NCBI GenBank assembly: GCA_902496275.1
Contig: CABVAC010000042.1
Span: 1-17,043, forward strand
Direction of reading: 5' to 3'
Length of the DNA: 17,043 nt
Source: an uncultured Collinsella sp.
Lineage (GTDB): Bacteria > Actinomycetota > Coriobacteriia > Coriobacteriales > Coriobacteriaceae
Shown here: positions 1 through 6,484 of the stretch, in pieces
Layout: each line of letters starts with the position of its first letter
Position numbering within the stretch: the stretch's first letter is position 1
Notes under the pieces: model-generated
The model's input: the letters and a program-made list of their open reading frames with translations, nothing else
Told to the model about the DNA's origin: nothing
The model's database searches: none
Translations under genes and position numbers: made by a program

Positions 1-34
1 AACTGCGGGAATGGCCTATTTGCTCAATGTGTTC

Positions 35-62
35 GGTTGAGATCGGAAATCAACCCTTTTTT
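35..62 (+). terminator. Rho-independent terminator of an upstream gene
   Basis: Arms GGTTGA (35-40) and TCAACC (50-55) pair perfectly around a 9-base loop and are followed by C and six T residues (57-62). This fits an intrinsic terminator for a plus-strand transcript entering from the left. The stem is short (6 bp), so strength is uncertain. Confidence 0.5.
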
Positions 63-110
63 GACTACTTTTGCAGCCCGATTGCCAGAGCAGCCAATGA
101 GTAGTCAAAA
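59..110. repeat. Inverted repeat TTTTGACTAC / GTAGTCAAAA
   Basis: Perfect 10-bp arms at 59-68 and 101-110 enclose 32 bases. The left arm overlaps the T-run of the preceding terminator. It could be an operator, a hairpin, or the edge of a repeat element. No function can be assigned from one copy. Confidence 0.35.
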
Positions 111-154
111 TAGTCCCATCCCAAAATGACCGGCTTGGTGCCGCACCACAGAAA

Positions 155-292
155 GGGCCCATCTACTACGTTTAGGCTACAGGGGTCAACCATAGCCGAC
201 TTTTTCGAAAATCGGCAAGCTTTCTACCTGCGGTTTTGTTTTTGCAAATTCCGGAATGGTCGAGGGTGGCCGGTTTAACGTAGTAGATGGCC
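155..292. repeat. Inverted-repeat-bounded element, possible MITE or structured RNA
   Basis: Perfect 13-bp arms CATCTACTACGTT (160-172) and AACGTAGTAGATG (277-289) extend outward through GGCC with a one-base bulge. The interior offers two mutually exclusive hairpins: GGCTA/TAGCC (175-179, 193-197) and GCCGA/TCGGC (195-199, 212-216), the latter lengthened by T-run/A-run pairing. A perfect GCCACG-TTT-CGTGGC hairpin (290-304) abuts the right arm. No ORF here has a credible start site or recognisable protein. I recall similar sequences dispersed in Collinsella genomes, but copy number cannot be tested here. It may be a non-autonomous mobile repeat or a structured RNA. Confidence 0.45.
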
Positions 293-355
293 ACGTTTCG
301 TGGCAGGCGGTCCGACCCAAGGCACAAGGCAGCCAACCTCGAATGGACATTCTCG

Positions 356-424
356 AAGTTGCGGTGGAATACGGACTGAATTGGCACCTTAAAGGCAATA
401 ACACTCCGTATTTCACCGCAACTT
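356..424. repeat. Long imperfect hairpin between the repeat element and the TadA-kinase gene
   Basis: Twenty-base arms at 356-375 and 405-424 pair with a single exception. In a plus-strand RNA that pair is a G-U wobble, while in a minus-strand RNA it is an A-C mismatch. The stem can be lengthened through CTCGA/TCGAG with a two-base bulge. The 29-base loop holds a smaller CCTT/AAGG hairpin. It begins 17 bases beyond the stop of the minus-strand TadA-kinase gene and lacks a T-run on that side, so it is not a standard terminator for that gene. Bases 1-440 otherwise hold no supported gene. Confidence 0.5.
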
Positions 425-440
425 ATCGAGGGGATGGGTT

Positions 441-2222
441 TTAGAGGCGAGCGAGGTCGTAGGCTTGGGCGGCTGACTCACCGGCGAAGATGAGGTTGGT
501 TGTGGCTTCTTGAGGATTGAGCGCCTGGTCGAGAGGCATGGGCTTGCGGCAGATCGGCAGTACCAAGTCGATACCTTGCTCATATACCGCGTTCAGGTTG
601 TCAGCACGGCCGCCCACGACGGCGACCACCGGCTTGCCATATCGCCTGGCGCGGCGAGCCACACCCACCGGCGCCTTACCGGCGGCGGACTGCTCGTCCA
701 TATTGCCCTCGCCTGTTATGACCAGGTCGACATCGCGCACGCGCTCGTCAAACCCCACGAGATCGAGCACCGTCTCTACACCCGAGCGCAGCTCCGCACC
801 GAGCGCCAGCAACGCGGCGCCCAAGCCACCGGCAGCGCCCGCGCCGGGCACGCCGAGCACCGAGCCAAATGTCCGTGCGCCCTCGGGTGTGCGCAACAAC
901 CCCTGGGCTCGCGCCTCGAAAAATGCCGCATCGAGCAGGCGACCGTAGCCGACCATCCAGCCATCGTATCTGCGCAGCGCCTCGACATCATCCGCCGGCA
1001 GGCCCTTCTGCCCGCCAAACACCGCCAGTGCGCCTCGACGCCCCACGAGCGGATTCTCGACATCGGAAAGCACAACGATGCGAGCGCCATCCAAAGCCTG
1101 CAGCGCCGGCTCCAAATCAACGCTCGCCACGTGTTCAAGGCCCGCAAGACCGGGGGCGACATCGCAGCCCTGATCATCGACCACACGCGCGCCCAGCGCC
1201 TGCAGCATGCCGGCGCCACCGTCGTTGGTGGCACTGCCGCCCAAGCCAATATAGATAGTCTTTACCCCGACACGAGCTGCACGGAGCATCAGCTCGCCCA
1301 CGCCATAGGTCGAAGCCGCCAACGCCGCCGACTCCGTACAACTCGAATACCCAATACCCGCCGCCTCGGCCATCTCAATTACAGCCGAGTCGCGCTCGTC
1401 GTCCACCAGCATCTGGGCAGACACGCGATCGCCCAAGGGACCTGCCACCTCGCAGGTCACAATCTCACCGCCGCACGCGTCGATGGCGTCGAGCGTTCCC
1501 TCGCCGCCATCCGCCAGCGGCAACGCGCGCACCTCGGCATCGGGCCACACACGGCGCATGCCCTCGGCAACCGCCGCCTCCGCCCGTGCACTCGACACGC
1601 TGCCCTTAAAGGAGTCGATCGCCAGCAGCACACGGCGGGGCCGGCGGCACGCAGGGCCAAAGTCAACCGCCTCAACGGCGATATCTTCGGCACACGCGAG
1701 CGCCTCGGCATGAGCGGCATGCGCCTCAAGATCGGCCCCACAACCGCCATCAGCGCCGCCCGCTCCGCGCAGACCGCCAAAATAGCTACTCAGCAGCTCG
1801 CGGCATTCATCCGCCAGGACCCCAGCCGTCACGTTAAACCGATGATTCAGGCGCGAATCGGCATTCAGGTCATACAGCGAACCCAACGCGCCCGCCTTGG
1901 CATCACTCGCGCCATACACGCAGCGTCCCACGCGCGCGTTGACCATAAGACCCGCGCACATGCAGCAGGGTTCCAACGTCACATAGACCGTACAGTCGGA
2001 AAGGCGCCAGCGGCCAAGCGCCTGGGCAGCGGCGCACACGGCCGCAAACTCGGCATGAGCCGAAGGATCCTGGTCGAGCTCGCGCCGATTGTGCGCCCTC
2101 GCGACGATCTCACCGTCGCGCACTACCACGGCACCAATGGGGACTTCGCCCACTGCCGCGGCGGCGCGCGCCTCGGCCAGCGCCTCGCGCATGAACTTCT
2201 CGTCGATTTCGGTGATCGTCAT
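441..2222 (-). CDS. tadA: Fused tRNA adenosine deaminase (TadA) - glycerate kinase
   Basis: This is a 593-residue two-domain protein. Residues 1-150 are a TadA/CMP-dCMP deaminase domain: the HAE motif (H56, E58) and PCCMC (C86, C89) supply the zinc ligands and catalytic glutamate. The family converts A34 to inosine in the tRNA-Arg anticodon. After an Ala/Gly-rich linker (about 151-196), residues 197-593 form a type-I glycerate kinase (PF02595 family), seen in IDSFKGS (202-208), PLADGGEGT (235-243), GLGGSATNDGG, DVENPL and VFGGQKG. That family phosphorylates glycerate, usually to 2-phosphoglycerate. The ATG at 2222 was chosen over one nine codons upstream because GGGAAGG lies about 6 bases before it. 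The frame is open throughout, so this is a true fusion rather than a misread junction, barring sequencing error. The two activities have no obvious metabolic link. Both domains look complete. Confidence 0.9.
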   Translation of the reverse strand: MTITEIDEKFMREALAEARAAAAVGEVPIGAVVVRDGEIVARAHNRRELDQDPSAHAEFAAVCAAAQALGRWRLSDCTVYVTLEPCCMCAGLMVNARVGRCVYGASDAKAGALGSLYDLNADSRLNHRFNVTAGVLADECRELLSSYFGGLRGAGGADGGCGADLEAHAAHAEALACAEDIAVEAVDFGPACRRPRRVLLAIDSFKGSVSSARAEAAVAEGMRRVWPDAEVRALPLADGGEGTLDAIDACGGEIVTCEVAGPLGDRVSAQMLVDDERDSAVIEMAEAAGIGYSSCTESAALAASTYGVGELMLRAARVGVKTIYIGLGGSATNDGGAGMLQALGARVVDDQGCDVAPGLAGLEHVASVDLEPALQALDGARIVVLSDVENPLVGRRGALAVFGGQKGLPADDVEALRRYDGWMVGYGRLLDAAFFEARAQGLLRTPEGARTFGSVLGVPGAGAAGGLGAALLALGAELRSGVETVLDLVGFDERVRDVDLVITGEGNMDEQSAAGKAPVGVARRARRYGKPVVAVVGGRADNLNAVYEQGIDLVLPICRKPMPLDQALNPQEATTNLIFAGESAAQAYDLARL

Positions 2223-2273
2223 CGTTCGCCTTCCCTGTTGCAAATTCAAAACGATGCTATCATTACGACTCAG

Positions 2274-2363
2274 GGAGAGATGGCAGAGCGGTTGAATGCG
2301 GCGGTCTTGAAAACCGTTGAGCGCGAGAGCGTTCCGGGGGTTCGAATCCCCCTCTCTCCGCCA
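2274..2363 (+). tRNA. tRNA-Ser (anticodon TGA)
   Basis: The acceptor stem GGAGAGA (2274-2280) pairs perfectly with TCTCTCC (2353-2359), followed by discriminator G and an encoded CCA (2361-2363). The anticodon stem GCGGT/ACCGT encloses loop CTTGAAA with TGA at 2308-2310. The T arm GGGGGTTCGAATCCCCC is canonical, and the long variable arm is the class II serine hallmark. A TATCAT hexamer at 2258-2263 is a plausible -10 element. It is transcribed away from the TadA-kinase gene and towards the TetR gene, whose stop codon is two bases beyond the CCA. Confidence 0.97.
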
Positions 2364-2365
2364 CT

Positions 2366-2950
2366 TTAGTGATGCACCGGTGTCATGGTCCGCTCAAACA
2401 GTGCATCGACCACATCGGCTATCTCAGGTCGACGCTCAAGATCGTGGCCCGATTCCCACCATATCGTGAAAAGACGAATAATACCGCCGGCGACAAACTC
2501 AGACGTCGTCTCGAGTGACACGGGGGCCAGGGCATCCTCGGCAAGCACGTTCATCACACGCTCGCGGATGGAGCGGGCAATGCGGTCGCAAATAACGTTG
2601 GTCAACATGCCCGACATGCTGCTTGCCAAAATGTTGTCCATGAGCCGCTCGTGCGTCAGAATCAAATCCATGGCATCGTCCAAAATCGCGTGCCGAAGCG
2701 CGCGCACGTCCTCGGCAGACACCGCGCCGGCCTCATCGGGCTGTTTTTGCGGCAAGCCCGACATGAGCTCATCGATATAAAAGGCAAAGTAATCGTTCTT
2801 GTCGCGAAAGTGCTTGTAGAACGTCGTGCGGCGAATCATGGCCCGGTCGCACAGCATGGCGACCGTCAGGTCCTCAAACCGATGCTCCTCGAGAAGCTCA
2901 GTGAAGGCATCGAACAGGGAACGGTAGGTTTTCTTAATGCGAAGGTCCAC
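2366..2950 (-). CDS. TetR/AcrR-family transcriptional regulator
   Basis: This is a DNA-binding regulator of about 194 residues. The N-terminal TetR helix-turn-helix is clear at roughly residues 28-48, ending in the family signature TTFYKHFRDKNDYF (42-55). The remainder should be the helical ligand and dimerisation domain, and its pattern resembles the C-terminal domain of DhaS-like TetR proteins. I chose the GTG at 2950 because GAGG lies about ten bases upstream and the protein then begins VDLRIKKTY, typical of this subgroup. The ATG at 2962 overlaps that GAGG and has no spacing. The longer open frame upstream is low-complexity and overlaps the lemA promoter region. It converges with tRNA-Ser and diverges from lemA. 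Its target and ligand cannot be deduced, though lemA is the nearest candidate. Confidence 0.85.
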   Translation of the reverse strand: MDLRIKKTYRSLFDAFTELLEEHRFEDLTVAMLCDRAMIRRTTFYKHFRDKNDYFAFYIDELMSGLPQKQPDEAGAVSAEDVRALRHAILDDAMDLILTHERLMDNILASSMSGMLTNVICDRIARSIRERVMNVLAEDALAPVSLETTSEFVAGGIIRLFTIWWESGHDLERRPEIADVVDALFERTMTPVHH

Positions 2951-3161
2951 TGGTATCGCCATCCTCAGGGCAAAGACAACACTCGTCAATCTGTCGCATA
3001 TCTTACACCTGTACCTCGCGCGCTTTGCCCCGGTGCCGGCCCCGCCGAAAACACAACGCTTACCGGAAAGTTCGGCACGGCAAAACGTTGCGGGTATACT
3101 AGTAGCGTTATACCAACGGCAGCTGGCGCATGCCGCCGCGGCCATTCGAAACGGAGACATC

Positions 3162-3713
3162 ATGCTTCCCGTCATCATCGGCATCGTTGTTGTCATTGTG
3201 ATTGCCTGCGCCATCGCCGGCATCTACAACAACATGGTCACCAAGCGTAACCGCATCGATAACGCCTGGCAGAACATCGATACGCAGCTGCAGCGCCGTA
3301 ACGACCTGATCCCCAACCTGGTCGAGACCGTCAAGGGCTACGCCAAGCACGAGCAGGAGACGCTCTCCGCCGTGATCAGCGCGCGTAACACCGCCGTCAA
3401 GGCCACCACGCCCGAGGCCAAGATGGAAGCCGACAACGTGCTGACCGGCGCACTGCGCCAGCTCTTCGCTGTGGCCGAGGCCTATCCAGATCTTAAGGCA
3501 AACACCAACTTTACGCAGCTGCAGGCATCGCTCGAGGATACCGAGAACAAGATTAGCTATGCACGCCAGAGCTACAACGACTGCGTGCTCAGCTACAACA
3601 ACGCCATTCAAACGTTCCCGGCTGTCATCTTTGCCGGCATCTTCCAGTTTAAGGAGCGCCAGGGCTTCGAGGCCGCCGAAGCAGCCCGCCAGGCCCCGAC
3701 CGTCAAGTTCTAG
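3162..3713 (+). CDS. lemA: LemA-family membrane protein
   Basis: This 183-residue protein starts at an ATG preceded by GGAG. Residues 4-22 are one hydrophobic membrane helix. The LemA core follows with NRIDNAWQNIDTQLQRRNDL and LIPNLVETVKGYAKHE, then helical segments ending in the conserved ARQSYNDCVLSYNNAIQTFP region. Length is normal for the family. LemA proteins are membrane-anchored helical bundles of unclear function. In many bacteria they neighbour a TPM-domain or HtpX-like protein, but here no partner follows and a strong terminator closes the unit. A TATACT hexamer at 3095-3100 is a candidate -10 without a convincing -35. A longer in-frame extension upstream runs through the divergent tetR region and is rejected. 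Confidence 0.92.
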   Translation: MLPVIIGIVVVIVIACAIAGIYNNMVTKRNRIDNAWQNIDTQLQRRNDLIPNLVETVKGYAKHEQETLSAVISARNTAVKATTPEAKMEADNVLTGALRQLFAVAEAYPDLKANTNFTQLQASLEDTENKISYARQSYNDCVLSYNNAIQTFPAVIFAGIFQFKERQGFEAAEAARQAPTVKF

Positions 3714-3749
3714 TAGTTTGGCAGCGCATCCTTAATCGGCCAAATGCAT

Positions 3750-3796
3750 AAACCGCCCCGTCGAATGCATACTTCGACGGGGCGGTTTCCTTTTTC
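3750..3796 (+). terminator. Strong intrinsic terminator after lemA
   Basis: A perfect 16-bp stem (3750-3765 with 3773-3788) with a 7-base loop is followed by CC and five T residues. It ends the lemA transcript 37 bases past the stop codon. Confidence 0.92.
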
Positions 3797-4044
3797 GCGA
3801 AGGTCCCCCTCTAAGCGCCGTGCATTTTTAGGAGTATTCAACATAACCAAGAGCTTCGGGCGCCACGATAAATGCCAAAGACCGCGAATATCCCTGCAAA
3901 TCAAACGCTGTCAGCCCATAACCCCGCCCATCATCCGTAGAAAACATCGAGAAATCCCGATTTTTTGCCCGAGGCCGGTATGCAGGGGCCTTCGATTGCA
4001 GAATACTCGCAAAAATGCACGTCGCCACCGCCCCCACATGGCGC
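3797..4044. other. Intergenic stretch without a supported gene
   Basis: No ORF here has a ribosome site and recognisable product. A minus-strand frame of about 91 codons from 4103 to 3828 is open, but its codon use is unlike the neighbouring genes and its start has no Shine-Dalgarno. It may be decayed coding sequence or repeat DNA. A weak ATCG/CGAT hairpin lies near 3945-3962. Confidence 0.4.
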
Positions 4045-4049
4045 GAAGC

Positions 4050-4079
4050 AAAGCAAAAGCGCAGCCTAAAAGGCCGCGC
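4050..4079 (-). terminator. Probable terminator distal to ilvE
   Basis: Read on the minus strand, GCGC-GCCT-TTT-AGGC-GCGC forms a stem with one internal mismatch (4059-4079), followed by TTTTGCTTT. It would end a transcript that had read through ilvE and the long hairpin at 4132-4256. The T-run is interrupted, so efficiency is uncertain. Confidence 0.45.
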
Positions 4080-4131
4080 ACCATCTTTATTCAGATTAAT
4101 CATTGCCCGTTGTGACATCGCCGAACCCGCA

Positions 4132-4256
4132 GGGCAGAGAACAAGTTCCCTCCCGGCGCACTCCGCAGGACGCAAGAAGCCCTCGCCGCACGAAGTGCGC
4201 AGCGAGGGCTTCTTGCATGTCCGAGGACGCGCCGGGAGGGAACTTGTTCTCTGCCC
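4132..4256. repeat. 125-base near-perfect palindrome downstream of ilvE
   Basis: Outer arms 4132-4159 and 4229-4256 are perfectly complementary over 28 bp. A 12-by-12 internal loop follows, then a perfect 15-bp stem (4172-4186 with 4202-4216, GCAAGAAGCCCTCGC), then CGCAC/GTGCG around a GAA loop. The internal-loop strands share a direct repeat (TCCGCAGGAC / TCCGAGGAC), as if the two halves had exchanged. It starts 16 bases beyond the ilvE stop codon and has no T-run. It could be an mRNA 3'-end stabiliser, a cruciform site or a mobile repeat. Confidence 0.85.
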
Positions 4257-4272
4257 GGATAGGTAAGACAAA

Positions 4273-5325
4273 TTACGCGACGGTGTAAACCCAGTTGTGC
4301 TTGTCCTCGACAGCACCAGACTGGATACCAGTCAGGGTCTCGCGAAGCTTCTTCATCACAGGGCCGATCTCGGTGTATCCAGCCGGGAAGGTCACGGTCT
4401 CGTCGGCGCCGTAAACCTTGTTGTCGATTTCGCCAACCGGAGAGATGACGGCAGCGGTGCCGCACAGGCCGCACTCCACAAAGGTGCCGGCCTTGACCTC
4501 GGCCCACTCGACGGGGCGCTGGTCAACGGTCATGCCCAGGTCCTGAGCAACCTGAACGAGCGAACGACGGGTGATAGAGGGCAGGATGGAGTCGGTGTGC
4601 GACTGCGGAACGACGAGCGTGCCATCCTCTTTCACGAACAGGACGTTGGCGCCACCGGTCTCCTCGACATAGGTGCGGGACTCGGAGTCGAGATACAGGT
4701 TCTCGGCATAGCCCTCGCGATGGGCCTCCATCGTGGGCTTAAGGGACATGGCGTAGTTCAGGCCGGCCTTGATGTTGCCGGTGCCGTGCGGTGCAGCACG
4801 GTCATACTCGGAAACGCGCAGCTTGACGGGCTTGAGGCCGCCCTTAAAGTACGGACCGACCGGGGTCACGAGAATGCGGAACGTGTACTCAGGAGCGGGA
4901 GCCACGCCGATCACGTCACCGGAGCCGATCATAAACGGACGCACGTACAGGGTCGCACCGGAGCCGAAGGGCGGAACCCACGCGGCGTTGGCAGAAACGA
5001 CCTGCTTGACGGCCTCAACGAACTTGTCCTTGGGGAACGGGGGCATCTCGAGGCGCTGGGCAGAGTTGTACATGCGCTCGGCGTTCATGTCGGGGCGGAA
5101 GCAGACGATGCTGCCGTCCTCGGCGGTGTAGGCCTTCAGGCCCTCAAAGACCTCCTGACAGTAATGGAAGATGCCACCGCACTCGGAGACATGCAGGGTG
5201 TGGTCGGTGGTCAGGCCGCCCTCGTCCCACTCGCCATCCTTCCAATGAGCCTCGTAGCTGTAATCGGTCTTCATGTAGCCAAAGCCGAGGCTACCCCAAT
5301 CGATATCCTTCTTCTCGACAGTCAT
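4273..5325 (-). CDS. ilvE: Branched-chain amino acid aminotransferase
   Basis: This is a 350-residue fold-type IV PLP enzyme. It transfers the amino group between Leu/Ile/Val and 2-oxoglutarate, the last step of branched-chain amino-acid synthesis. Visible landmarks are QEVFEGLKAY (57-66), RPFMIGSG (129-136), GTGNIKAGLNYA with the PLP lysine K186, EETGGANVLFV (221-231) and the phosphate-binding CGLCGTAAVISP region (285-296). C285 and C288 form a CxxC like the redox pair of the eukaryotic-type larger BCATs. The ATG at 5325 has AGGAG six bases upstream. An upstream in-frame extension is Arg-rich and rejected. The gene is monocistronic and followed by the long palindrome. Possible leader translation is described separately. 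Confidence 0.95.
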   Translation of the reverse strand: MTVEKKDIDWGSLGFGYMKTDYSYEAHWKDGEWDEGGLTTDHTLHVSECGGIFHYCQEVFEGLKAYTAEDGSIVCFRPDMNAERMYNSAQRLEMPPFPKDKFVEAVKQVVSANAAWVPPFGSGATLYVRPFMIGSGDVIGVAPAPEYTFRILVTPVGPYFKGGLKPVKLRVSEYDRAAPHGTGNIKAGLNYAMSLKPTMEAHREGYAENLYLDSESRTYVEETGGANVLFVKEDGTLVVPQSHTDSILPSITRRSLVQVAQDLGMTVDQRPVEWAEVKAGTFVECGLCGTAAVISPVGEIDNKVYGADETVTFPAGYTEIGPVMKKLRETLTGIQSGAVEDKHNWVYTVA

Positions 5326-5510
5326 ATGTCGCTCCTTACATACACAGTTGCATACTCGCGAACCCGCACGCAAGGACCGAGGCCGACCGCGTCGCAACGT
5401 CGCACGCCCGGAGCGTAGAGCCGGACGGGACACGCGAGCAGCATCAAAGCCGATGGCACGTCGATTCGCATGCACGAGATTGTACTCCCCGCACGCGTCT
5501 GATAAAACGC
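5326..5510 (-). promoter_or_regulatory. ilvE leader with possible leaderless 49-codon ORF
   Basis: A TACAAT hexamer (5479-5484) is the best -10 upstream of ilvE. A start placed seven or eight bases downstream falls at an ATG (5471-5469) opening a 49-codon frame. Its TGA overlaps the ilvE start codon (ATGA, 5325-5322), so translation could be coupled. Fifteen of its 49 residues are Leu, Ile or Val, only modestly enriched. The -35 (TTTTAT, 17 bases upstream) is poor. No T-box motif or clear attenuator hairpin pair with a T-run was seen. This region and the dedA terminator fill the gap to 5622. Confidence 0.3.
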
Positions 5511-5550
5511 TTTTCTTTAACTAAGTAAAGTATTTTCATTTGACCGAAGC

Positions 5551-5583
5551 AAAAAGGCCCGCCACCGTAAGCGGTGACGGGCC
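5551..5583 (-). terminator. Intrinsic terminator after the DedA gene
   Basis: On the minus strand, GGCCCGTCACCG and CGGTGGCGGGCC pair over 12 bp with one wobble around a 4-base loop, followed by TTTTT. It lies about 40 bases beyond the stop of the DedA-family gene. Confidence 0.9.
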
Positions 5584-5622
5584 TCAACTGTACGGTCTGC
5601 GCGCTGGCTCGAGCTAGGCGTT

Positions 5623-6261
5623 CTATTTACCCAGCTTGGCCTTAACCAGACCGACCACGGTCGGGATGATCGACACGGCAACGATGCCGATAATCAGCAG
5701 CTCAAAGTGCTCCTGCACAAAGGGAATGCCGCCAAAGAAGTAGCCCAGCAGCGTAAAGACCGTCGACCAGGTAATGCCGCCCAGCACGTTAAAGACGACA
5801 AAGTTGCGCCAGTGCATGCCGCCCATGCCAGCGATAAAGGGCACAAAGGTGCGGATAAACGGGAAGAAGCGACCCAGGAAGATGGCCAGGTGACCCCACT
5901 TGTCCAAGAAGTCCTCGGACTTTTTGATGCGCTCGGGCGTCATGGCCTTGACCTTGCCCGAAGCGATGATCTTGCGGCCAAAGAAGTGACCGATCATAAA
6001 GTTGCACTGATCGCCCAAAATGGCAGCGGCCCATGCGGTGGCCAGAAGCGCCACGATGTTAAAGCCGCCGTTGTGGGCAAAGAAACCCGAGGCGAACAGC
6101 AGCGAATCACCGGGAAGGAACGGGAAGAACACCACGCCCGTCTCGATAAAGATGATCAGGAATACGCAGCCGTAGGCCATAAGCGGGCCGGCGGCGATCC
6201 AGCTGGCGATCGCGGTGCGCGGGTCCTTAAGCAGCTCGGCAATAAAATTGATGAAACCCAT
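5623..6261 (-). CDS. DedA-family (SNARE-associated) membrane protein
   Basis: This 212-residue polytopic membrane protein belongs to the DedA/VTT family, whose members act as lipid scramblases or flippases and support membrane homeostasis. Diagnostic segments are FIETGVVFFPFLPGDSLLFA (38-57) with acidic residues E40 and D52, and GRFFPFIRTFVPFIAGMG (130-147) with R131 and R137; such charged residues are functionally important in the family. The C-terminal helix ends in a Lys-rich tail. The ATG at 6261 is preceded by GAGAGG at nine bases. An upstream extension to 6345 runs through the probable promoter (TATACT at 6313-6308) and was rejected. The gene is monocistronic with its own terminator and diverges from cysE. 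Confidence 0.93.
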   Translation of the reverse strand: MGFINFIAELLKDPRTAIASWIAAGPLMAYGCVFLIIFIETGVVFFPFLPGDSLLFASGFFAHNGGFNIVALLATAWAAAILGDQCNFMIGHFFGRKIIASGKVKAMTPERIKKSEDFLDKWGHLAIFLGRFFPFIRTFVPFIAGMGGMHWRNFVVFNVLGGITWSTVFTLLGYFFGGIPFVQEHFELLIIGIVAVSIIPTVVGLVKAKLGK

Positions 6262-6307
6262 GAAGTAAAACCTCTCAGTTGTGGGCGCGGATACGTCCAA
6301 GTTGACC

Positions 6308-6313
6308 AGTATA
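6308..6313 (-). promoter_or_regulatory. Candidate -10 element of the DedA gene
   Basis: TATACT on the minus strand lies about 47 bases upstream of the chosen ATG. No good -35 sits at 16-18 bases, so this is tentative. Confidence 0.3.
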
Positions 6314-6426
6314 CGGTTGCGGTGCCCCCTCGTGCGCAACCCCACAAAAGCATGACTCCATTACCAGCAAGTTTGCATAACTGACACTTGTAGCGCAAAG
6401 CCGCCAAGATTGTCCTTTTTAATCCC

Positions 6427-6443
6427 TAGCGAATCGCTATACT
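6427..6443 (+). promoter_or_regulatory. Palindrome overlapping candidate cysE -10
   Basis: TAGCGA-A-TCGCTA (6427-6439) is a perfect 13-base palindrome. Its right arm overlaps TATACT (6438-6443), the likeliest -10 of cysE about 42 bases before the start codon. A protein binding here would occlude RNA polymerase. No good -35 was found. Confidence 0.35.
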
Positions 6444-6484
6444 TTATAGAATCGCATTGCCATGGCGCTAAGGGAGGGCGGCCG

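Noticed and set aside
256..444. 62-codon plus-strand frame in the repeat-rich region
   Set aside because: It runs through the inverted repeats and the long hairpin, lacks a ribosome site and overlaps the TadA-kinase stop.
2220..2363. Functional pairing of TadA with the adjacent tRNA gene
   Set aside because: TadA acts on tRNA-Arg with anticodon ACG; the neighbour is tRNA-Ser(TGA), so adjacency is probably incidental.
510..2369. 619-codon open frame on the plus strand
   Set aside because: It is antisense to the TadA-kinase gene and runs into the tRNA; composition is the Arg/His-rich shadow typical of GC-rich antisense frames, with no ribosome site or family match.
3828..4103. 91-codon minus-strand frame
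   Set aside because: Codon use differs from neighbours, there is no ribosome site and no recognisable product; kept only as an intergenic note.
4297..5418. 373-codon plus-strand frame opposite ilvE
   Set aside because: Antisense shadow; the opposite strand has every branched-chain aminotransferase motif.
5326..5510. T-box or classical attenuator for ilvE
   Set aside because: No T-box consensus, no run of Leu/Ile/Val codons and no terminator hairpin with a T-run in the leader.
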